Origin: CAKZKT01 sp034434235
GTDB lineage: Bacteria > Chloroflexota > Anaerolineae > CG2-30-64-16
Length of the DNA: 64,000 nt
Direction: 5' to 3'
NCBI GenBank assembly: GCA_034434235.1
Contig: DAOTZV010000129.1
Span: forward strand, 1 to 64,000
In this document: in pieces, positions 59,130 to 64,000 of the stretch
How the letters are laid out: every line of letters starts with the position of its first letter
How positions within the stretch are numbered: the stretch's first letter is position 1
Translations under genes and position numbers: made by a program
Notes under the pieces: model-generated
Seen by the model: only the letters and a program-made list of their open reading frames with translations
The model's database searches: none
Told to the model about the DNA's origin: nothing

Positions 59130-62100
59130 TTACTGCGACAGCGTCAGCCGTACGGTCTTGATCTCAAACGGCCGGAAGTCGAGCGCGATCTGGCCATCGT
59201 CGCACGCCAGGTCGGCCACATGCGCCTCCAGCATGTCGGTCAGCGCGGCGCGGCCGACCGGCAGGGTGGTGGACAGGACCGCGCGCGTCGCCGTGTGCTT
59301 CGCCTCATAGAGCCGCACCACCACATCGGCCGAGCCGTCTTCGGCCGGCTTGACCGTCTCGATGATGATATTCGGCGCATCCACGCTGAAGAGAGAGCGC
59401 TCCCCGCCGTCGCCGGCCGCGGTCGTGGCCGGCACGTTCAGCTCGTAGGCCTCGCGCACGACATCGCTCTCGGCCAGGGGACCGTTCCAGGCGTAGAAGC
59501 TGTAGGTGAAGGTCTGGATCCCTTTGTCGGCCGTCATGTCGGGCGCCAGGGCCGATTTGAGCAGGGTCAGGTTGATCGAGTTGCCCAGGACGTTGACGCC
59601 GTACTTGCTGTCGTTGAGCACCGCGCAACCCCGCGCCTCTTCGGCCAGCGCGGTCCACTTGTGGTTGCACACCTCGAAGCGGTTGGCGTCGAACGGCCGC
59701 GAGTAGTGGTTGGGCCGCCGGATGTGGCCGAACTGGATCTCGTGAATTGCTTCGTTGGCGTGCACGGTGACCGGGAAGGCCACCTTGAGGAGCTTGTGGC
59801 TTTCGCGCCAGTCCACGGTCGTGGCGAAATCCACCCGTCGGCTGTTGCGGCGCAGGCTGATCACCTGCGTCATGGTCGAGTGGTGCAGTTGCCGGGTGAC
59901 GCGCAGCCGCGCTTCGAGCGGCCCCGCGGCCTCCACGACGATCGTCGCCGGCTCGGTCAGTTCCACCGGTGTCTCCGTGTACATGCTGTCGATGTCCCAG
60001 GCGTCCCACGCGCCCGGCACGTCCTTGTACATCTTGAAGCTGTTGCACGGCCCGGCGGCCAGCTCGCGCTGCGCCTCCTTGTCGAAGAGGCTGACGATCT
60101 CGCCCAGGTCGTTGAACTCGATCCGCAGGCACTCGTTCTCCAGCATGCGCGGGGTCGCCTGCAGGGCATTCGATGTCGCTGCCGCCCCTGCCCCCCCAAA
60201 GTTGGGGGGAACGGAGGGCCACCAGATCGTCGTCCAGCCGCACGACGGCACGGTTACCTCGGCCCAGGCGGCATCGGCTTCGACCTGCACCGGCAGCGGC
60301 CGGCCCGCGCGGTCGGCCGCCGTCTGCGCGCCGGCCGGCAGGCGCACCAGCGCCCGTCGTGGCCACGAGAGGGAGTTGAACACGGTGACGGCCTCGGCCG
60401 GCCGCACCAGGGCCGCCTGCGCCTGGCCGGCCGCCCGGCGGGCCGCGGCGATCGCCTCGGCGTGGCTGGCCTCGGCTTCCTCGTAGACGCGATGGATCGA
60501 GGAGCCGGGCAGGATGTCGTGGAACTGGTTCAGCAGGACGGTGCGCCACGCCTCTTCCAGGTCGGCCGCCGGATAGGCGTAGCCGGGTCCGGCAAGAGCG
60601 CGCGCGGCCGCGCCCCACATCTCGGCTTCGCGCAACGCCAGCTCGGCGCGACGGTTGTTCTGCTTGGTCCTGGCCTGCGATGTGTACGTGCCGCGGTGCG
60701 CCTGGAAGTAGAGCTCGCCCACGTAGCGCTCGCGCGGCAGGCCGCGGCGCTCCAGGTCCTTGAAGAATTCGATCGGGGAAGCCATCTTCACCCGCGGGAG
60801 GCCCTCCAGGTCTTTGGTCCGGCGCAGGAACTCCAGATGGTTGCGGGTGGGGCCGCCGCCGCCGTCGCCGTGGCCGAACGCCAGCAGGATCGTGCTGATG
60901 CCGTCCTTCTGGACGCGCTGGCGCCAGCGTTGCATCAGCGCGTTGGGATCGGTGTAGCTGTTGTAGTCGTTGAAGATGTGGGCCAGGACGGCGGTGCCGT
61001 CGATCCCTTCCCACATGAACGTGTTGTAGGGGAACGGATCGCCGCCGTTGTAGGTCCAAAAGATCTTCTGCGTGGCGAAATACTTGATGCCGCAGCCGGC
61101 CATGATCTGCGGCAGCGCGCCGGAATAGCCGAACACGTCGGGCAACCAGAGCAGTTCGTTTTCCGCGCCGAACTCCTGTTTGAAGAAGCGCTTGCCGTGG
61201 ATGAACTGGCGGATCAGCGCCTCGCCGCCGCTGATGTTGGTGTCGGCCTCGATCCACATGCCGCCTTCGGGGATGATCTTGCCGGCCTTGACCGCGGCCT
61301 TGACCTCCTCGTACTTGGCCGGATAGCGGCGTCGGAGCATCCAGTAGAGGTGCGGCTGGCTCTGGATGAACTTGAACTCGGGGTATTCCTGCATCAGCGC
61401 CAGTTGGGTGCTGATGGTGCGCGCCATCTTGCGCTCGGTCTCCTGGAGCGGCCAGAGCCACGCCACGTCTATGTGCGAATGGCCGATGGCGAAGAGGGTC
61501 GGCGCGGTGCTGCCGTTGACGCATTCGAGGAGCGGCTTGAGCCGCGCCCGCGCCCGGCGCACGGTGGCCAGGAACTCGTCGGGCGGCAGCTCGGGATCGG
61601 CGATCAGCGTGAAGTCCTTCAGGCCGGCGTCTATCTCGGCCACGCGGAGCGAATCGGGGTCGAGCAGGTTGCGGGTCTGGAACAGCGTTTCGACGTCGAG
61701 CCAGAGCTGATAGACCTCTTCGTTCCAGATGCCGAAGGTGGTTTCGCCGACGGCGGTTTGCGTGGGGGGCGGCTCGGGCACGCTTTCGCGGCCGTAGCCC
61801 ACCGGCCCCTTGCCGGCGGTGCGCAGGCCGTGGCCGGCGTAGGCTTCGATCAGAAGCTCGTAGCGGGCGCCCGGCGCGCCGCTCATGGCCAGGGTGATCT
61901 CGGTGTGCTCGCGGTCAATTGCGCCGGCCAGCCGGCCGTTGATCCACACCGCGCTTTCGCCGCCCGGGTTGGCCCGCAATACGATGCGTTGGCCGGCCGC
62001 GGAAGGCGGCAGGACGATCTCGCCCTTGAACCAGCCGTATTCCCACTTGGCGCCCCAGCGGGTGCCGACCGGCATCGGCGCGAAGGGGCCGGCCAGGGCC

Positions 62101-62231
62101 TGGTCGGCCGTCAGTTGCTCTTTGGTGACGAAGCCGCTCAGCTCGACGGCGCCGAGCGGGCGGTAGAAGTGGTTCGTCAGCTCATCGCGCCAGTTGGTGA
62201 CGCGACGCAGCCACTCGGGATTGAGGGACAT
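59130..62231 (-). CDS. Alpha-mannosidase (glycoside hydrolase 38)
   Basis: A 1033-residue enzyme. 'FAIGHSHIDVAWLWPLQETERKM' (H-x-H-x-D, zinc), 'EADTNISGGEALIRQFIHGKRFFKQEFG', and the nucleophile Asp in 'LLWLPDVFGYSGALPQIM' (about 368) match GH38. The middle helical-bundle domain and the beta-rich C-terminus ('LENECLRIEFNDLGEIVSLFDKEAQREL') are complete. It removes mannose from glycans or glycoproteins. AAGGAG precedes ATG 62231. An insert 'PPNFGG' at the domain boundary is encoded by a palindrome (60192-60209). Confidence 0.95.
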   Translation of the reverse strand: MSLNPEWLRRVTNWRDELTNHFYRPLGAVELSGFVTKEQLTADQALAGPFAPMPVGTRWGAKWEYGWFKGEIVLPPSAAGQRIVLRANPGGESAVWINGRLAGAIDREHTEITLAMSGAPGARYELLIEAYAGHGLRTAGKGPVGYGRESVPEPPPTQTAVGETTFGIWNEEVYQLWLDVETLFQTRNLLDPDSLRVAEIDAGLKDFTLIADPELPPDEFLATVRRARARLKPLLECVNGSTAPTLFAIGHSHIDVAWLWPLQETERKMARTISTQLALMQEYPEFKFIQSQPHLYWMLRRRYPAKYEEVKAAVKAGKIIPEGGMWIEADTNISGGEALIRQFIHGKRFFKQEFGAENELLWLPDVFGYSGALPQIMAGCGIKYFATQKIFWTYNGGDPFPYNTFMWEGIDGTAVLAHIFNDYNSYTDPNALMQRWRQRVQKDGISTILLAFGHGDGGGGPTRNHLEFLRRTKDLEGLPRVKMASPIEFFKDLERRGLPRERYVGELYFQAHRGTYTSQARTKQNNRRAELALREAEMWGAAARALAGPGYAYPAADLEEAWRTVLLNQFHDILPGSSIHRVYEEAEASHAEAIAAARRAAGQAQAALVRPAEAVTVFNSLSWPRRALVRLPAGAQTAADRAGRPLPVQVEADAAWAEVTVPSCGWTTIWWPSVPPNFGGAGAAATSNALQATPRMLENECLRIEFNDLGEIVSLFDKEAQRELAAGPCNSFKMYKDVPGAWDAWDIDSMYTETPVELTEPATIVVEAAGPLEARLRVTRQLHHSTMTQVISLRRNSRRVDFATTVDWRESHKLLKVAFPVTVHANEAIHEIQFGHIRRPNHYSRPFDANRFEVCNHKWTALAEEARGCAVLNDSKYGVNVLGNSINLTLLKSALAPDMTADKGIQTFTYSFYAWNGPLAESDVVREAYELNVPATTAAGDGGERSLFSVDAPNIIIETVKPAEDGSADVVVRLYEAKHTATRAVLSTTLPVGRAALTDMLEAHVADLACDDGQIALDFRPFEIKTVRLTLSQ
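60192..60209. repeat. 18-bp palindrome inside the mannosidase gene
   Basis: CCCCCCAA and TTGGGGGG with a 2-nt centre lie in a family-variable segment of the GH38 gene and encode 'VPPNFGG' on the minus strand. The element looks like another interspersed palindrome accepted in frame. Confidence 0.7.
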
Positions 62232-62370
62232 GAAGTGACTCCTTGCTGTAACGACTGAATGCGGTACTGCGGTTCATATCTACCATGCGGCAGAGATTTC
62301 GTCAAGAATGCCATCGTAACGATGCAAGGAGTAGCCCGGACATGGCGGCATGATGAGCGCCTATGTCGGT

Positions 62371-62399
62371 TTGGCTCTGCCCCTCGGACGTGCTATACT
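62371..62399 (+). promoter_or_regulatory. Promoter of the SLC13 transporter gene
   Basis: TTGGCT at 62371-62376, 17-nt spacer, TATACT at 62394-62399 with an extended -10 TG at 62391-62392. Confidence 0.65.
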
Positions 62400-62457
62400 C
62401 TGACGGTTAGGGAGATGAATGCCCGGCACCCCATTGGCCGATAAGGTATTTGATCGA

Positions 62458-64000
62458 ATGTCTGTACCCCTGATTCTGACCCTGTTGATTTTGGTAGCGG
62501 CGATCGCTTTGTTGTTGACCGATCGGTTGCGCGCCGACCTGGTGGCCCTCTTGGTGGTAGTGGCGCTGGGCCTTACAGGAGTGCTTACCCCGCGCGAGGC
62601 ATTTTCTGGCCTGGCCAGCTCGGCTGTGATCACGATTATCGCCATTTTCGTGCTCGCCGAAGCTTTGCGCGTGACCGGCGTTAGCGATCGTGTCGGTAGC
62701 CTGTTGTTACGGGTGGCCGGCATGGGCGAGGGCCGGCTGGTGGCAGTGATCATGTTGGCCGGCGCGACATTATCTCTGTTTATGAACAACATCGCGGCCG
62801 CGGCCGTGTTGCTGCCGGCAATCTCCGGCATCGCGCGCAAGAGCAAGGTCAGCACCGGGCGCCTGCTGATGCCGCTGGCCTTCGCTACCATTCTCGGTGG
62901 CATGGCGACTTTGTTTACTACAACCAATATTGTGGTTAGCGGAATTCTCCGCACACAAGATCTGCCTGGCTTTGGCGTGTTGGATTTCGCGCCGGTGGGC
63001 GTGCCGATCGTAGCGGCGGGGGTGCTTTACATGGCATTGTGGGGCCGTCGGCTGCTGCCGGGCCATTCCGGCATGGAGATTGACCTGCCGACCGATCTCG
63101 CCGCCAACGGCCTGGCCGATGTTTATCGTTTGAGCGAACGGTTGTTTCGGGCGCGTCTGCCGGAGGGTTCCTGTCTGGTCGGTCTGCCGCTGGCGCGCAG
63201 TGGCCTGCGCGAAGCCCACCGGGCCAACGTGATCGCCATCGAGCGGAATGGCCGGCTGTGGACCGCGCCATCGGCCGATATGGTTCTGGCTGCCGGCGAC
63301 ATCCTGCTGCTGTTGGGCCGGGTGGATGAGGTGCGGGCCCGCGACCGGGAAGGGTGTCTGGAGATCCTGCCGCTTCAGCCAGAGCATCTGGACGGACTGA
63401 CGGCAGGCGACCAGGTGCTGGTGGAGGCCGTGTTGGCCCCGCGCTCGGCTCTCCTCGGCCAGACGTTGCGAACGGCGCGCTTCCGCGAAAAGTACGGCAT
63501 GGCTGTTTTGGGCATCTGGCGGGCGGGCCGACCGATCCGTACCGGCCTGGGCGACCTGCCGCTGGAATTCGGCGATGCGTTGTTGCTTCAGGGGCCGGCC
63601 GAACGGGTGGCCGTGTTGCGCAGCGAACCCGATCTGGTGATCCTGGATCGTCAGATCATGCGGCCTGTGAGCACCATGCGCCGCCAGGGTTGGCTGGCAG
63701 TGGCGATTCTGGCCGGCGCGTTAGTGGCGGCCTCTTTGAATACGGCGCTGGTAGGTGAGATCATGCTGGGCGCCGCGTTGCTCACCGTCCTGTCCGGTAT
63801 TTTGACAATGGATCAGGTCTACGGCGCCATCGAGTGGCGCACAGTGTTCCTGGTGGCCGGGACGCTGCCGCTCGGTCTTGCGTTGAGCAAGAGCGGCGCG
63901 GCGGTGTTATTGGCCAATCTGTTGATCGGCGCTCTGGTCCCTTATGGGCCGTTGGTCATCCTGGCCGGGCTATTTATCCTGACGGTTTTGTTGACACAAG
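62458..64000 (+). CDS. SLC13-type transporter with TrkA-C (RCK) domains (partial)
   Basis: The frame is open from ATG 62458 to the end of the window (514 residues shown). ATG 62419, with AGGGAG just upstream, would add 13 residues; the family N-terminus favours 62458. The protein has the N-terminal helical half with 'LSLFMNNIAAAAVLLPAI' and 'LGGMATLFTTTNIVVSG' (the S-N-T-like sodium/dicarboxylate signature), two RCK-C/TrkA-C-type soluble domains at about 220-395 ('GSCLVGLPLARSGL', 'LLGQTLRTARFREKYGMAVLGIWR'), and then a second membrane half. It probably transports a divalent anion with sodium. The C-terminus is beyond the window. Confidence 0.85.
   Translation, partial: MSVPLILTLLILVAAIALLLTDRLRADLVALLVVVALGLTGVLTPREAFSGLASSAVITIIAIFVLAEALRVTGVSDRVGSLLLRVAGMGEGRLVAVIMLAGATLSLFMNNIAAAAVLLPAISGIARKSKVSTGRLLMPLAFATILGGMATLFTTTNIVVSGILRTQDLPGFGVLDFAPVGVPIVAAGVLYMALWGRRLLPGHSGMEIDLPTDLAANGLADVYRLSERLFRARLPEGSCLVGLPLARSGLREAHRANVIAIERNGRLWTAPSADMVLAAGDILLLLGRVDEVRARDREGCLEILPLQPEHLDGLTAGDQVLVEAVLAPRSALLGQTLRTARFREKYGMAVLGIWRAGRPIRTGLGDLPLEFGDALLLQGPAERVAVLRSEPDLVILDRQIMRPVSTMRRQGWLAVAILAGALVAASLNTALVGEIMLGAALLTVLSGILTMDQVYGAIEWRTVFLVAGTLPLGLALSKSGAAVLLANLLIGALVPYGPLVILAGLFILTVLLTQ

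Noticed and set aside
59220..62258. A 1012-codon open frame on the plus strand
   Set aside because: It is the antisense shadow of the GH38 gene; residues are typical of random GC-rich translation.

Overview
The window is 64 kb of GC-rich bacterial chromosome, most likely from an uncultured Chloroflexota (Anaerolineae/Caldilineae-like) organism. The reasons are the cluster of large membrane proteins of the DUF2298 ('YYY') and TIGR03663 families, which are typical of Chloroflexota and some archaea; the GC-rich codon use with long antisense shadow ORFs; the many interspersed palindromic repeats; and the tungsten-type aldehyde ferredoxin oxidoreductase. No rRNA, tRNA, CRISPR array, insertion sequence or prophage was seen.

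Layout. 1-2.8 kb: end of an aldo/keto reductase, a GxxExxY nuclease-like gene ending in a large hairpin, a U32-type TIM-barrel protein and a mandelate racemase-type dehydratase. 2.8-15.9 kb: four giant polytopic membrane proteins (GT39-like/DUF2298 fusion, DUF2298, GT39-like, TIGR03663 plus NHL propeller), probably a lipid-linked sugar or surface glycosylation module. 16-25 kb: sucCD, a small DUF5678-like protein, a CCA-adding/poly(A) polymerase-type enzyme, a PP2C/SpoIIE phosphatase, a small P-loop protein, secDF behind a perfect consensus promoter, and a zinc alcohol dehydrogenase. 25-30.6 kb: FmdB zinc ribbon, D-Ala-D-Ala carboxypeptidase, an RluB-type pseudouridine synthase fused to cytidylate kinase, an acyltransferase and glmS. 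30.7-36.6 kb: a complete oligopeptide-type ABC importer on the minus strand. 36.7-46 kb: small membrane protein, Tat-exported DUF362 protein, then three large secreted proteins (subtilase with SdrD-B-like and malectin domains, an SdrD-B-like protein, a repeat-rich propeller-like protein). 46-51.2 kb: NamZ-like protein, SMR-like transporter, HpnK/ChbG-like deacetylase, ModE-type regulator, a structured leader with terminator, and the tungsten/molybdenum AOR. 51.3-58.9 kb: an eight-gene minus-strand operon running from serine-type aminotransferase and serA down to a 3-gene end that contains a protoglobin-MoaD fusion. 59-64 kb: GH38 alpha-mannosidase and the start of an SLC13 transporter.

Two themes stand out. 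First, several repeat families that are normally intergenic have copies lying in frame inside protein-coding genes: one 110-bp element is 107/110 identical between an intergenic copy and a coding copy 11 kb away, and inserts in DUF2298 genes occur as 39-nt (13-codon) units. Second, the AOR locus combines a ModE-like regulator, a promoter/structured RNA/intrinsic terminator leader that looks like a metal-cofactor riboswitch, and, convergent to it, a protein that joins a protoglobin heme domain to a MoaD-like beta-grasp domain.
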